Shown: positions 8,514-17,314, counted from the first letter of the stretch. The stretch: 64,000 nt of DNA from Streptomyces sp. Tu 3180 (GCF_009852415.1 NZ_WOXS01000002.1:4690001-4754000); one strand, 5' to 3'. The notes: a model not told the origin generated them from the letters alone. Translations and numbers: made by a program.

Positions 8514-9830
8514 CTAGGCGATGTGGTCCTCCTCCAGTTCCGCCGAATGGCGCTTCTGGAAGCGTTCCGCGAGGGCCTTCAGGGCGCTCGGGCTCAGCGT
8601 CGTGCCGTAGGTCGCCTGGATGTTGTCGCCGAGGACCCGGGGCGTGGGGTAGCTGCCGTCTATCGACTGGCGGAACACCTGGTAGTACGCCTCCTCGTCC
8701 GGCTCGGCGACCGGCGTGCCGCCGCCCTCGCCCAGCTCGCGGGTGCGGCCCGGGCTCACCGGGATGGGGAAGCTGCCGGTCTCCTCCGGAGCGGGCTCCC
8801 GGACCGGGGGCTCCTCCTGGTACTGGTCCTGGTACTCCTCGGCCTGCCGCTGCTCCGCGACCCACTGGGCGTACTGGTCCGGGTCGTAGGTGGGGTCGTA
8901 GTCCCCGTGGTACTCCACGGACTGCGGGTCCCGGGCGTGCAGCCAGGGGTTCTGGTCGGGGGCCGGGACGGGCTCGGGCTCGGCTCCGGGCGCGTACGGT
9001 GCCGGCTCCGGGTCCCGGTGGGCGACCAGCTCGGGGCGCTGCTCCCCGGCGGGCGCCGCCTTCTGCAGGACGGGCGCCGTCCCGGCGGCACGTCCGCCCT
9101 CGGCCACCTCCTGCCGGGGCGCCGGGGGGATCAGCGCCGGCTCTATGCCCGCCGCCGCCAGGCCCGCCGGGGCGGTGTCGGCGAGGGGGACGCCGTACTT
9201 GGCGAGGCGCAGCGGCATCAGGGCCTCCACCGGGGCCTTGCGGCGCCAGGCGCGGCCGAAGCGGGACCGCAGGCGGGCCTGGTAGACCAGACGCTCCTGC
9301 TCCAGCTTGATCACCTGCTCGTAGGAGCGCAGCTCCCACAGCTTCATCCGCCGCCACAGCAGGAACGTGGGGACCGGGGAGAGCATCCACCGGGTGAGGC
9401 GGACGCCCTCCATGTGCTTGTCGGCGGTGATGTCGGCGATCCGGCCGATCGCGTGCCGGGCCGCCTCCACCGAGACCACGAACAGCACCGGGATCACCCC
9501 GTGCATGCCCACACCGAGCGGATCCGGCCACGCCGCCGCGCCGTTGAAGGCGATCGTCGCCGCCGTCAGCAGCCACGCCGTCTGCCGCAGCAGCGGGAAG
9601 GGTATGCGGATCCACGTCAGCAGCAGATCCAGGGCCAGCAGGACGCAGATGCCGGCGTCGATGCCGATCGGGAAGACGTAACTGAAGTCCCCGAAGCCCT
9701 TCTTCAGGGCCAGTTCACGGACGGCCGCGTACGAACCCGCGAAGCCGATCCCGGCGATGATCACGGCTCCGGTGACGACCACGCCGATGAGAACCCGGTG
9801 CATCCGTGTCAGCTGCAGTGGCGCGGCCAC
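8514..9830 (-). CDS. DUF2637 membrane protein (SpdB-like)
   Basis: I start at GTG 9830 because GGGAGGGGAG lies just upstream; the frame continues further but without a ribosome site. The 438-residue protein has four hydrophobic helices in its first 150 residues, including the DUF2637 block with GIDAGICVLLALDLLLTW. A long charged cytoplasmic region follows, rich in Pro/Glu, with DPxYDPDQYAQW-type segments and a conserved C-terminal domain (PTPRVLGDNIQATYGTTLSPSAL). DUF2637 proteins resemble plasmid-spread SpdB proteins and occur widely on Streptomyces chromosomes. The C-terminal part looks like a small DNA-binding (winged) domain, which is an inference. Confidence 0.8.
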   Translation of the reverse strand: MAAPLQLTRMHRVLIGVVVTGAVIIAGIGFAGSYAAVRELALKKGFGDFSYVFPIGIDAGICVLLALDLLLTWIRIPFPLLRQTAWLLTAATIAFNGAAAWPDPLGVGMHGVIPVLFVVSVEAARHAIGRIADITADKHMEGVRLTRWMLSPVPTFLLWRRMKLWELRSYEQVIKLEQERLVYQARLRSRFGRAWRRKAPVEALMPLRLAKYGVPLADTAPAGLAAAGIEPALIPPAPRQEVAEGGRAAGTAPVLQKAAPAGEQRPELVAHRDPEPAPYAPGAEPEPVPAPDQNPWLHARDPQSVEYHGDYDPTYDPDQYAQWVAEQRQAEEYQDQYQEEPPVREPAPEETGSFPIPVSPGRTRELGEGGGTPVAEPDEEAYYQVFRQSIDGSYPTPRVLGDNIQATYGTTLSPSALKALAERFQKRHSAELEEDHIA

Positions 9831-9920
9831 CCGTACTCCCCTCCCTTTGCGTGTTGTTGCGCGCAACAGAGTGGCACACGCGTACGGGGGACGGGTGGCC
9901 GGTTCCGGGGCGGCAACGGA

Positions 9921-10772
9921 TCAGCTCTTGCTCGACGCCTTCTCGGCGGACGCCGACGTCGACGCGGACGCCGACTTCGACGGCGACTTCGACGGGGAAC
10001 CGCTCGGCCCGCCGGTCCCGGAGCCCGCGCCGTTCGCCTTCGTCACCGCGGCCACCGCCTCCGCGGCCGCCTTCTTCGCGTCCTTCATCAGGTCGTCGGC
10101 GCTCGGCGTCCGGTCACCGGCCAGGCCGGCGCCGTTGTAGTCGAGGGTGACGACCACGTTCTCCACGCGGGCCACGACCGTCTGCTGCTTGAAGGTGCCT
10201 TCCTTCTTCTTCAGCTCGTACCGCACGGCCGTCGCCTCGTCGCCCGTCCCGGCGAGCGGCTCCGCCTCGGTCTTCCTGGCGCCCTCGGCCGCCTGCGCGT
10301 CCCGCACCTGCTTGTCGTAGTACTCCTTGGCCAGCTCGTCGCCCGCGCCGCGCGTCGCGTCCGACTCGAAGCGCAGCAGCGACACGTTCAGCCAGCGGAA
10401 CTGCGAGCCCTTCACGCCGTTGTTGTCGAGGCTGCTCCAGGAGCAACTGGCGCGCGTCGACACGTCGTCCGAATTGCCCTCCTTGCCCGCCTTCGCCTTC
10501 GGGGCGAGGTCCTCCAGGGTCTTCTTCGCCAGCACCTTGCACGACTCCGGGAGCGTCTTGTACGCCGCCGCCCGCACCGTCGGGGACGGGCTCGCGGACG
10601 CCGACGCGGAGGCGCCGGCCGCCTTGTCCTTGCCCTCTTCGGAGCCGGAGTCCGAGGAGCAGCCGGCGGCGACCAGCATCACGGGGACGGCGCCCGCGCA
10701 GACAAGGGCGCGGGTGAGACGCTTCGCTCGCTGATTACGCTGTGCTCGTCGCTGCATGGTTCCTTCACTCAT
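9921..10772 (-). CDS. DUF3558 lipoprotein
   Basis: The 283-residue protein has a basic N-terminus, a hydrophobic stretch and a lipobox (LVAAGC), so it should be exported and lipid-anchored outside the membrane. A Ser/Ala-rich linker is followed by a DUF3558 domain with conserved Cys positions (ESCKVL, RASCSWSS) and a low-complexity Ala/Lys/Ser C-terminal tail. A second start at 10757 is preceded by GAAGGAA and is also possible. A second DUF3558 gene follows upstream on the same strand, so this may be a tandem duplication. The function of DUF3558 is unknown. Confidence 0.82.
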   Translation of the reverse strand: MSEGTMQRRAQRNQRAKRLTRALVCAGAVPVMLVAAGCSSDSGSEEGKDKAAGASASASASPSPTVRAAAYKTLPESCKVLAKKTLEDLAPKAKAGKEGNSDDVSTRASCSWSSLDNNGVKGSQFRWLNVSLLRFESDATRGAGDELAKEYYDKQVRDAQAAEGARKTEAEPLAGTGDEATAVRYELKKKEGTFKQQTVVARVENVVVTLDYNGAGLAGDRTPSADDLMKDAKKAAAEAVAAVTKANGAGSGTGGPSGSPSKSPSKSASASTSASAEKASSKS

Positions 10773-10891
10773 GACGCTCGTGTTCCCTGCGGTCGGAACG
10801 GGGTCCGAGGGGTCACGGTACGCGGTGAGCCACTCGTGTGGTCTTCCTTCGCGCGCTTTGCGCGCGGGCGTGGAGAGGGCGTGAACGGCGC

Positions 10892-11761
10892 TCAGCCGCC
10901 CAGCGAATCGGCCAGCAGGGAGGCCAGTTTCCGCGCCCTGTCCTGCATTTCCTCGCTGTCCGGGACGGCGCCGACGACCGCCGGCTGCTCCGCGTACTCG
11001 ACGGTCACGATCACGTTGGACGTGCGGAACGCCACAGTCACCGTGCGCTGCTTGGCGGTCGAACCCGAGCTGTCCAGCTCGTCGTCGAGGAAGGCCTCGT
11101 CGCCGAGGTCCTCCAGGAGGCGGGGCCGGAGGTCGGAGGGGGCGGCGGAGGGCGAGCCGGACACCGGGGCGGAGGCCCCGGACGAGGAGCCCCCGGAGGA
11201 GGCCCCGGACGGGGAGGACCCGGAGGGGGAGGCGGACGAGGAGGGCGGCGAACTCGGGCCCGCGGCGGGGCCGTCGCCGGTGCCGGCGGAACCGGACTCC
11301 GTGACCACCGGCTCCGGGAGGCCCGCCGCCGTCCGCTTCTCCGCGAAGAGCCGCTCGGCCTGGCTGTCGTCGCTGACGGCGTTGTCGTAGGAGACGACCC
11401 GCTCGAAGCCGACCGCCAGGTGGTCGGTCGCCTCCGCCGACTCCACCTTCCAGCGGCAGCCCACCTTGCGGTCGGTGTCGTACGTGAGGGCCGCCTCACC
11501 CGCGTACGCCTTCTCGCGCTGCGCCTCGTCGGTCAACTCCGCCAGACCGGGCAGGAGTTCGCCGAGCGTCGCCTCGTCGACCGCGCCGCAGGGCTCGGGC
11601 AGCGTGGTGTACCTGCCGGGCTGGGCCGCCTGCGTCGCCGTGCCGGCGCTCCCCGGGTTGGAGTCGTCCGTCGTGCCGCCGTCGCCCGAGCCGCCGGTGC
11701 AGCCGGCCAGCACGGCCGCCAGGAGCACGGCGACGCCGGGTACGTACGCCTTCCGCTGCAC
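10892..11761 (-). CDS. DUF3558 lipoprotein (second copy)
   Basis: GTG 11761 is chosen because GAGAGGAG lies 7 nt upstream and the resulting N-terminus (VQRKAYVPGVAVLLAAVLAGC) is a clean lipoprotein signal with lipobox LAGC. The mature protein of about 270 residues carries the DUF3558 domain with Cys pairs (EPCGAVD, VGCRWKV). It is interrupted by a long Ser/Gly/Pro/Ala-rich insertion, and the C-terminus resembles the neighbouring DUF3558 protein (VIVTVEYAEQP compare VVVTLDYNGAG). The two genes are separated by about 120 bp, so they may have separate promoters. Confidence 0.8.
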   Translation of the reverse strand: MQRKAYVPGVAVLLAAVLAGCTGGSGDGGTTDDSNPGSAGTATQAAQPGRYTTLPEPCGAVDEATLGELLPGLAELTDEAQREKAYAGEAALTYDTDRKVGCRWKVESAEATDHLAVGFERVVSYDNAVSDDSQAERLFAEKRTAAGLPEPVVTESGSAGTGDGPAAGPSSPPSSSASPSGSSPSGASSGGSSSGASAPVSGSPSAAPSDLRPRLLEDLGDEAFLDDELDSSGSTAKQRTVTVAFRTSNVIVTVEYAEQPAVVGAVPDSEEMQDRARKLASLLADSLGG

Positions 11762-11865
11762 GGTCGGGCTCCTCTCGACGGTGGGTGCGGGCCGGTCGCC
11801 CGCGGGGCCCCCGGGGTCCTCGCTGGTGTCCCCCCAGTGTCCCCGCTGGTTATTCGCTTGCCGCA

Positions 11866-11879
11866 GGGGGGCGCCCCCC
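11866..11879. repeat. GC palindrome in the DUF3558/rtcB divergent spacer
   Basis: GGGGGGCGCCCCCC is a perfect 14-bp palindrome in the 238-bp spacer between the divergent DUF3558 lipoprotein and rtcB genes. It lies 121 bp before the rtcB start. It may be an operator or a structural element. I see no clear -10/-35 pair next to it. Confidence 0.35.
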
Positions 11880-11999
11880 GCAGACAATGTGTATCGCACG
11901 CACTGCCGTGGACGCCGGTCCGTCATCCCTTTTCGCCGACCCTGGCGCCGGTTTTGCGATTCGTGACTTCTGCTGGTTCATCGGGGGAAAGAGGACGTT

Positions 12000-13193
12000 A
12001 TGTCGTACGTGGAACTGCCGGGCGCGAAGGTTCCGATCCGCATGTGGACGGATCCGGCGACGGTCGAGGAGGTCGCCCTCCAGCAGCTGCGGAACGTGGC
12101 GACCCTGCCGTGGATCAAGGGCCTGGCCGTGATGCCGGACGTGCACTACGGGAAGGGCGCGACGGTCGGGTCGGTCATCGCGATGCGGGGCGCGGTGTGC
12201 CCGGCGGCGGTGGGCGTCGACATCGGCTGCGGCATGTCGGCGGTGCGGACGTCCCTGACGGTGAACGACCTGCCCGGGGACCTCTCGCGGCTGCGGTCGA
12301 AGATCGAGCAGGTGATTCCGGTGGGCCGGGGCATGCACGACGACCCGGTCGACCCGGGCCGGCTGCACGGCTTCGCGACCGGCGGGTGGGACGACTTCTG
12401 GAAGCGGTTCGGCGGGGTGGCGGACGCGGTGAGGTTCCGCGAGGAACGGGCCGCGAAGCAGATGGGGACGCTGGGCGGGGGGAACCACTTCGTCGAGGTG
12501 TGCACGGACACGGACGGTTCCGTCTGGCTGATGCTGCACTCCGGTTCCCGGAACATCGGCAAGGAGCTCGCCGAGCACCACATCGGCGTGGCCCAGGGGC
12601 TTCCGCACAACCAGGGCCTGGTCGACCGCGACCTCGCCGTCTTCGTCGCGGACACCCCGCAGATGGCGGCGTACCGCAACGACCTGTTCTGGGCGCAGGA
12701 GTACGCGAAGTACAACCGCTCGATCATGATGGCGCTCCTGAAGGACGTGATCCGCAAGGAGTTCAAGAAGGCGAAGCCGACCTTCGAGCAGGAGATCAGC
12801 GCGCACCACAACTACGTGGCCGAGGAGCGCTACGACGGCATGGACCTGCTCGTGACCCGCAAGGGCGCGATCCGCGCGGGTTCCGGCGAGTACGGGATCA
12901 TCCCGGGCTCCATGGGCACCGGCTCGTACATCGTCAAGGGCCTCGGGAACCCCGACTCCTTCAACTCGGCGTCGCACGGCGCCGGCCGGCGGATGAGCCG
13001 CAACGCGGCGAAGCGCCGGTTCACCGCGAAGGACCTGGAGGAGCAGACCCGGGGCGTGGAGTGCCGCAAGGACTCCGGCGTCGTGGACGAGATCCCGGGC
13101 GCCTACAAGCCGATCGAGCAGGTCATCGACCAGCAGCGGGACCTCGTGGAGGTCGTGGCGAAGCTGAAGCAGGTCGTCTGCGTCAAGGGCTGA
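12000..13193 (+). CDS. rtcB: RtcB-type RNA ligase
   Basis: RtcB joins RNA 2',3'-cyclic phosphate or 3'-phosphate ends to 5'-OH ends using GTP and Mn2+. The 397-residue protein shows the family blocks: GLAVMPDVHYGKGATVGSV, the metal site in VGVDIGCGM, GGGNHFVEV, and SHGAGRRMSR, which holds the guanylylated His. ATG 12000 follows GAGGACGTT. The length matches the compact bacterial forms. No RtcA cyclase, archease or RtcR regulator is visible nearby, so its RNA target here is unclear; tRNA or stress-cleaved RNA repair is the family role. Confidence 0.92.
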   Translation: MSYVELPGAKVPIRMWTDPATVEEVALQQLRNVATLPWIKGLAVMPDVHYGKGATVGSVIAMRGAVCPAAVGVDIGCGMSAVRTSLTVNDLPGDLSRLRSKIEQVIPVGRGMHDDPVDPGRLHGFATGGWDDFWKRFGGVADAVRFREERAAKQMGTLGGGNHFVEVCTDTDGSVWLMLHSGSRNIGKELAEHHIGVAQGLPHNQGLVDRDLAVFVADTPQMAAYRNDLFWAQEYAKYNRSIMMALLKDVIRKEFKKAKPTFEQEISAHHNYVAEERYDGMDLLVTRKGAIRAGSGEYGIIPGSMGTGSYIVKGLGNPDSFNSASHGAGRRMSRNAAKRRFTAKDLEEQTRGVECRKDSGVVDEIPGAYKPIEQVIDQQRDLVEVVAKLKQVVCVKG

Positions 13194-13198
13194 CGGGA

Positions 13199-13228
13199 GG
13201 GCGGGCCCGGTCCGTCGCGGGCCCGCCC
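13199..13228 (+). terminator. hairpin terminator after rtcB
   Basis: A perfect 11-bp stem, GGGCGGGCCCG (13199-13209) and its complement (13218-13228), with an 8-nt loop. It begins 5 nt after the rtcB stop. Confidence 0.75.
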
Positions 13229-13362
13229 CCGTCACACCGGGGCCGGGGACGGGCCCGCGGGTCCCTCGGCCCCGGCGTGCCGCACGGCGCGGATCGTCAC
13301 GAACGCCGCGACGGGGATGCCGGACGTGCCGTTCGCGCTTCCTCCGCGGGGCCGGGCGCCGC

Positions 13363-14142
13363 CTAGCGCGGTTCCCGGTGGACCTTCGTGTTCGACGCCT
13401 GGGCGCGCGGGCGGACGACGAGCAGGTCGATGTTGACGTGGCTGGGGCGGGTCACCGCCCAGGTGATCGTGTCGGCGACGTCGTCGGCGGTCAGGGGCTC
13501 GGCGACGCCCTCGTACACCTTGGCGGCCTTCTCCGCGTCGCCGCCGAAGCGGGTGAGCGCGAACTCCTCCGTCCTGACCATGCCGGGCGCGATCTCGACG
13601 ACGCGCACCGGCCGGCCGACGATCTCCAGGCGCAGGGTCTCGGCGAGGACGTGCTCGGCGTGCTTGGCGGCGACGTAGCCCGCGCCGCCCTCGTAGGTGG
13701 CGTGGCCGGCGGTGGAGGAGACGACCACGACCGTGCCGTCGCCGCTCGCCTCCAGCTTGGGCAGCAGGGCCTGGGTGAGGTTGAGGGTGCCGATGACGTT
13801 CGTCTCGTACATCGTGCGCCAGTGGTCCGGGTCGCCGGTGGCGACCGGGTCGGCGCCGAGCGCGCCGCCGGCGTTGTTGACGAGGACGCCGACGGTCCTG
13901 AACGCGGTGGCGAACTCGTCGACCGCCGGCCGGTCGGTGACGTCGAGCGGGTAGGCCGTCGCCGAGTGGCCGGCCGCGGTGAGCTCCTCGGCGAGCGCCT
14001 CGATGCGGTCCTTGCGGCGGGCGGTGAGGACGACGCGGTAGCCGGCCTCGGCGAGCCGGCGTGCCGTGGCGGCGCCGATCCCGCTGCTCGCGCCCGTGAC
14101 GACGGCGATGCGGGACGCGGCGGACGGTACGGCGGTGGCCAT
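13363..14142 (-). CDS. short-chain dehydrogenase/reductase
   Basis: I start at ATG 14142, where GAGGAG lies 6 nt upstream, giving 259 residues. The Rossmann motif TGASSGIG is at residues 16-23, NNAGG follows strand 4, and the catalytic Tyr/Lys lie in YVAAKH after a Ser-rich strand (VVVSSTAGH). The pattern is the classical NADP-dependent SDR, close to YdfG/serine 3-dehydrogenase-like enzymes. The substrate cannot be read from the sequence. It is a single gene, divergent from the NTF2-like gene. Confidence 0.87.
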   Translation of the reverse strand: MATAVPSAASRIAVVTGASSGIGAATARRLAEAGYRVVLTARRKDRIEALAEELTAAGHSATAYPLDVTDRPAVDEFATAFRTVGVLVNNAGGALGADPVATGDPDHWRTMYETNVIGTLNLTQALLPKLEASGDGTVVVVSSTAGHATYEGGAGYVAAKHAEHVLAETLRLEIVGRPVRVVEIAPGMVRTEEFALTRFGGDAEKAAKVYEGVAEPLTADDVADTITWAVTRPSHVNIDLLVVRPRAQASNTKVHREPR

Positions 14143-14359
14143 GGGCTGCTCCTCGGGCGGGTGCGGACGGGCGGGGCGGGCGGGGCGCCCGCGGGCGGGC
14201 CGCCTCCCGGGTACGTGGCGGCGCGGCGGGCGCGGGCGCACTGGCCCGTGTGGTCGGGGCGGTGCCCGGCCAGCATAGGCGGGGGGCCGGGCCGGACGGT
14301 GTGCGCGGTGTGCCGGTGGGACAATGGGGGAGGTGATCCTCCGGGGCAGGAGGTGGATC

Positions 14360-14794
14360 ATGGGGCAGGCGCGCGAGGCCATGGACCGGCTCACCGAGGC
14401 GGTCACCACGAACCAGGACGCCGAGGCCGTCGCCGAGTTGTTCGCGGAGGACGCCGTCGCCCTCACCCCCGAGGCGGGGGAGCTCCACGGGCGCTACGAG
14501 ATCGCCGAGTACTGGCGCCGGATGACGACGGCGCTGCCCGACGCCCGGTTCGAGTCGGTGAGCGCCTACGAGTGCGGTGACACCGCCGTCGACGAGGGGT
14601 ACTACAGCGGCCGGAACACCGGTCCGGTCCGGACACCCGACGGCCGGACGCTGCCGGCGACGCAGAACGCGGTCAGGATCCGCGGGGTGGACATCGCCAC
14701 GGTCGCGGACGGCCTGATCGTCGACTACCGGCTGTACTTCGACCGGCTGGCCCTCCTCGAGCAGCTGGGGCTGCCGCCGGAGCCGTCGTCCTGA
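14360..14794 (+). CDS. NTF2-like/SnoaL-like protein
   Basis: ATG 14360 has a consensus AGGAGG six bases upstream, so I prefer it to the ATG at 14324. The 144-residue protein has the cone-shaped NTF2 pattern: an N-terminal helix (MDRLTEAVTTNQDAEAV), the ELFAEDAVAL turn, GRYEIAEYWRRM, and alternating strands with a final DYRLYFDRLALLEQL. Such proteins are small cyclases, isomerases or ligand binders, often called SgcJ/EcaC or steroid isomerase-like. The fold is fairly clear; the ligand is unknown. Confidence 0.7.
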   Translation: MGQAREAMDRLTEAVTTNQDAEAVAELFAEDAVALTPEAGELHGRYEIAEYWRRMTTALPDARFESVSAYECGDTAVDEGYYSGRNTGPVRTPDGRTLPATQNAVRIRGVDIATVADGLIVDYRLYFDRLALLEQLGLPPEPSS

Positions 14795-14832
14795 GCCGCC
14801 GCGGACGCGCCCGGCGGGCCGGGGTCCGCCCG

Positions 14833-15168
14833 TCAGCCGTTGCGCGGCGCCCACATGATCAGGGCCATGCCGGCGAGGCACACCAGCGCGCCGGTGACGT
14901 CCCAGCGGTCCGGGCGGTAGCCGTCGGCGACCACGCCCCACAGGATCGAGCCGGCGACGAAGATGCCGCCGTAGGCGGCGAGGACGCGGCCGAAGTGGGC
15001 GTCGGGCTGGAGGGTGGCGACGAAGCCGTACGCGCCGAGGGCGAGGACGCCGCCGGCCGCCCACATCCAGCCGCGGTGCTCGCGCACGCCCTGCCAGACC
15101 AGCCAGGCGCCGCCGATCTCGAGCAGGGCGGCGAGGACGAACAGGGCGGCGGAACGCAGGATCGGCAT
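14833..15168 (-). CDS. YnfA (UPF0060) family membrane protein
   Basis: The 111-residue protein has four hydrophobic helices and the family motifs LLEIGGAWLVWQGVREHRG, ALGAYGFVATLQPDAHFGRVLAAYGGIF and DRWDVTGALVCLAGMALIMW. YnfA proteins are related to small multidrug resistance transporters, and some export quaternary ammonium compounds. ATG 15168 gives the normal family length. It is divergent from the MarR gene across 116 bp, a usual arrangement for a regulated transporter, so MarR control is plausible. Confidence 0.88.
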   Translation of the reverse strand: MPILRSAALFVLAALLEIGGAWLVWQGVREHRGWMWAAGGVLALGAYGFVATLQPDAHFGRVLAAYGGIFVAGSILWGVVADGYRPDRWDVTGALVCLAGMALIMWAPRNG

Positions 15169-15284
15169 GCGGGAAGCTTCGCACGCGTCCGCGGGGCACC
15201 CGGGTGTCACCTGACGGGGTGCGCCTGGCGCGGGCCCGGCGGGGGATACATCCACCCGGGGGACGCGGACGGAGAGGAGCCGGG

Positions 15285-15758
15285 ATGCCGGGGAACACGC
15301 GGTCGGGGCTGCTGGCGGAGCTGGCCGTGGTGTCCCGGCGTCACATGGCCTCCTACGCCCTGTTCAACCAGGCGCTCGCCGATCACCTGGGCCTGCACCC
15401 CACCGACCTGCAGTGCCTGAACCTGCTCACGCTGGAGGACGGCCCGGTGACGACCGGCCGGATCGCGGAGCTGACGGGGCTGACGACCGGCTCGGCGACG
15501 CGGCTGGTGGACCGGCTGGAGCGGGCCGGATACGTCGTGCGGGAGCGGGACGCGGGCGACCGGCGGCGGGTTCTGGTGGCGACGGTGCCGGAGAGGGCCG
15601 CCGAGTTCGGGCGGGTGTGGAGCCGTCTCGGCGGTGGCTGGATCGCACTCTTCGACGACCTGGACGACTCCGAACTCGCGCTGTTCATCGACCACATGCG
15701 GCGCGCGACGGACTTCGGCGCGGAGCAGGCGGCGCGGTTGCGGGCGGGGGAGGGCTAG
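15285..15758 (+). CDS. MarR family transcriptional regulator
   Basis: ATG 15285 follows GGAGAGGAG. The 157-residue protein has the MarR winged helix: LQCLNLLTLEDGPVTTGRIAELTGLTTGSATRLVDRLERAGYVVRERDAGDRRRVLV. It is flanked by helices for dimerisation. It lies divergent to the YnfA transporter gene, its likely target, and its stop overlaps by 4 bp the end of the convergent HxlR gene. The ligand is unknown; members usually respond to phenolic compounds or oxidants. Confidence 0.87.
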   Translation: MPGNTRSGLLAELAVVSRRHMASYALFNQALADHLGLHPTDLQCLNLLTLEDGPVTTGRIAELTGLTTGSATRLVDRLERAGYVVRERDAGDRRRVLVATVPERAAEFGRVWSRLGGGWIALFDDLDDSELALFIDHMRRATDFGAEQAARLRAGEG

Positions 15759-16165
15759 GAGGTCCCGTCCGCCCCGGCGTCGTAGCGCTCCCGCGCCCGG
15801 TGGACCTCGTCGAAGTGGGTCTCCGCCCAGTCCTTCACGGCGGTCAGGAGCAGGCTCAGGCTGTGGCCGAGCGGGGTGAGCTCGTAGTCGACGCGGACCG
15901 GGACGGACGGGGTCACGGTGCGGGTGAGGAGGCCGTCGCGCTCCAGTGAACGCAGCGTCTGGGTCAGCATCTTGGGGCTGACGCCGGCGATCTTCCGGCC
16001 GAGGTCGCTGTAGCGCATGGGGCCGGCGGCGAGGGCGCTGACGACCAGGCTGACCCACTTGTCGCTGATGCGGTCCAGGAGCTGGTTGGTGGGGCAGCTC
16101 TTCAGGAACGCGTCGTAGTCCAGCCGCGCCCGTTCGCGCCGCTGGGCCGCCGTCATGGTTGCCAT
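15755..16165 (-). CDS. HxlR family transcriptional regulator
   Basis: The 136-residue protein has the HxlR winged-helix pattern CPTNQLLDRISDKWVSLVVSALAAGPMRYSDLGRKIAGVSPKMLTQTLRSLERDGLLTRTV. It has a Cys just before helix 1 (residue 24), the position that senses electrophiles or quinones in relatives such as YodB/QorR. It is divergently transcribed from a quinone oxidoreductase gene, the classical arrangement for an HxlR repressor of a quinone- or thiol-reactive detoxifying enzyme. Confidence 0.88.
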   Translation of the reverse strand: MATMTAAQRRERARLDYDAFLKSCPTNQLLDRISDKWVSLVVSALAAGPMRYSDLGRKIAGVSPKMLTQTLRSLERDGLLTRTVTPSVPVRVDYELTPLGHSLSLLLTAVKDWAETHFDEVHRARERYDAGADGTS

Positions 16166-16196
16166 GGCTCACCTCCGGGAGACGTACGCACTCTCA

Positions 16197-16232
16197 GGTA
16201 ACTACTTCCTGGTGGATAGTAGCTCTTCCTAG
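16197..16232. promoter_or_regulatory. probable HxlR operator in the divergent spacer
   Basis: Between the HxlR and oxidoreductase starts lies an imperfect inverted repeat, CTACTTCC-N4-GGATAGTAG (one-base bulge), in a locally AT-richer stretch. It overlaps where both promoters would be. By family precedent the regulator should bind here and repress both genes. Confidence 0.5.
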
Positions 16233-16289
16233 GGTTGCGGTCAGCCGCGGAGACACCGCGGTGGAGGTCCACAACCAGGGAGTTCGGTC

Positions 16290-17180
16290 ATGCGTGCTGC
16301 AGTGGTGACGTCGTTCGGTGGGCCCGAGGCCGTGCGGGTCGTGGAGGCCCGGGTGCCGGAGCCGGGGGCGCGGCAGGTGCGGATCAAGGTCGCGGCGGCG
16401 GCGCTGAACCCGGTGGACGCGGGGGTGCGGGAGGGGGTCTTCGGCGGTGCCGGCAAGGAGATCGGGCTCGGCTGGGACGTCGCGGGGACCGTCGACGCGA
16501 CGGGGACGGCGACCGCGTGGAGCGTCGGTGACGAGGTGGTCGCGCTCGACCACGGCATGGTCAAGCCGCTGGGCACGCACGCCGAGTACGTCGTCGTGCC
16601 CGCGGACGCGGTGGCGAGGGCGCCGCGGACGGCCGACGCGGTGCACGCGGCGACCCTTCCCCTGAACGCGCTGACGGCCGCCCAGGCCCTGGATCTGCTG
16701 GAGGTGCCCGCGGGCGGGTCGCTGCTGGTGACGGGCGCGGCGGGGGCGGTCGGCGGATACGCCGTCCAGCTCGCCGCCCACCGGGGCGTGACCGTCACCG
16801 CCCTCGCCCGGGAGGGCGACGAGGAGCTCGTGCGCTCCCTCGGCGCCGAGCACTTCCGGGACGGCGGGGCGGAGGCGGGGGGCTTCGACGCCGTGCTGGA
16901 CGCGGCGGTCCTCGGCGAGCGGGCCCTGGCGTGGGTGCGGGACGGGGGCGCCTACGCCGGCGTCATCCCCCAGGCGGCCCCGGCGGCGGAGCGCGGGGTG
17001 CGGGTGGCCGCCGTCGAGGTGGCCGCCGACGGGGCCCGCCTGGCGGAGCTGGTCCGGCTGGTGGACGAGGGCGTGCTGACCCTCCGGGTCGCCGGGACCC
17101 ATGCCCTGGACGACGCGGCCGGGGCCCACGCCCGGCTGGCGAAGGGCGGGGTGCGGGGAAGGCTGGTGCTGGTGCCGTGA
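16290..17180 (+). CDS. NADPH:quinone oxidoreductase-like (zinc-free MDR family)
   Basis: The 296-residue medium-chain reductase has the GroES-like half (ALNPVDAGVREG, LGWDVAGTV, DEVVAL) and the Rossmann motif VTGAAGAVGGYAVQLA. The catalytic-zinc Cys/His residues of alcohol dehydrogenases are absent, which places it with quinone oxidoreductases such as QorA/zeta-crystallin. It probably reduces quinones or reactive enones using NADPH. Its neighbour is a divergent HxlR regulator with a sensing Cys, supporting a role in quinone or electrophile stress. Confidence 0.85.
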   Translation: MRAAVVTSFGGPEAVRVVEARVPEPGARQVRIKVAAAALNPVDAGVREGVFGGAGKEIGLGWDVAGTVDATGTATAWSVGDEVVALDHGMVKPLGTHAEYVVVPADAVARAPRTADAVHAATLPLNALTAAQALDLLEVPAGGSLLVTGAAGAVGGYAVQLAAHRGVTVTALAREGDEELVRSLGAEHFRDGGAEAGGFDAVLDAAVLGERALAWVRDGGAYAGVIPQAAPAAERGVRVAAVEVAADGARLAELVRLVDEGVLTLRVAGTHALDDAAGAHARLAKGGVRGRLVLVP

Positions 17181-17276
17181 CCCTCCGGGCGGGGCCGGGG
17201 GGGAGGACGGGGAGGGCGGGGGGAACGGGGACGGGGGAGGGTGGGGAATAGGGGGAGCGGGGCGGCCGTTCGGAGG

Positions 17277-17294
17277 TATAGTTGAACGGTCAAC
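17277..17294 (+). promoter_or_regulatory. promoter with overlapping palindromic operator
   Basis: TATAGT at 17277-17282 is a near-consensus -10 element. It merges into the perfect inverted repeat GTTGA-N4-TCAAC (17281-17294). A repressor bound here would block the polymerase at the -10, controlling the flavin monooxygenase/reductase pair that starts at 17315. No regulator gene lies adjacent, so it would act from elsewhere. Confidence 0.6.
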
Positions 17295-17314
17295 AATCTG
17301 GAGGGTGAGCGGCC

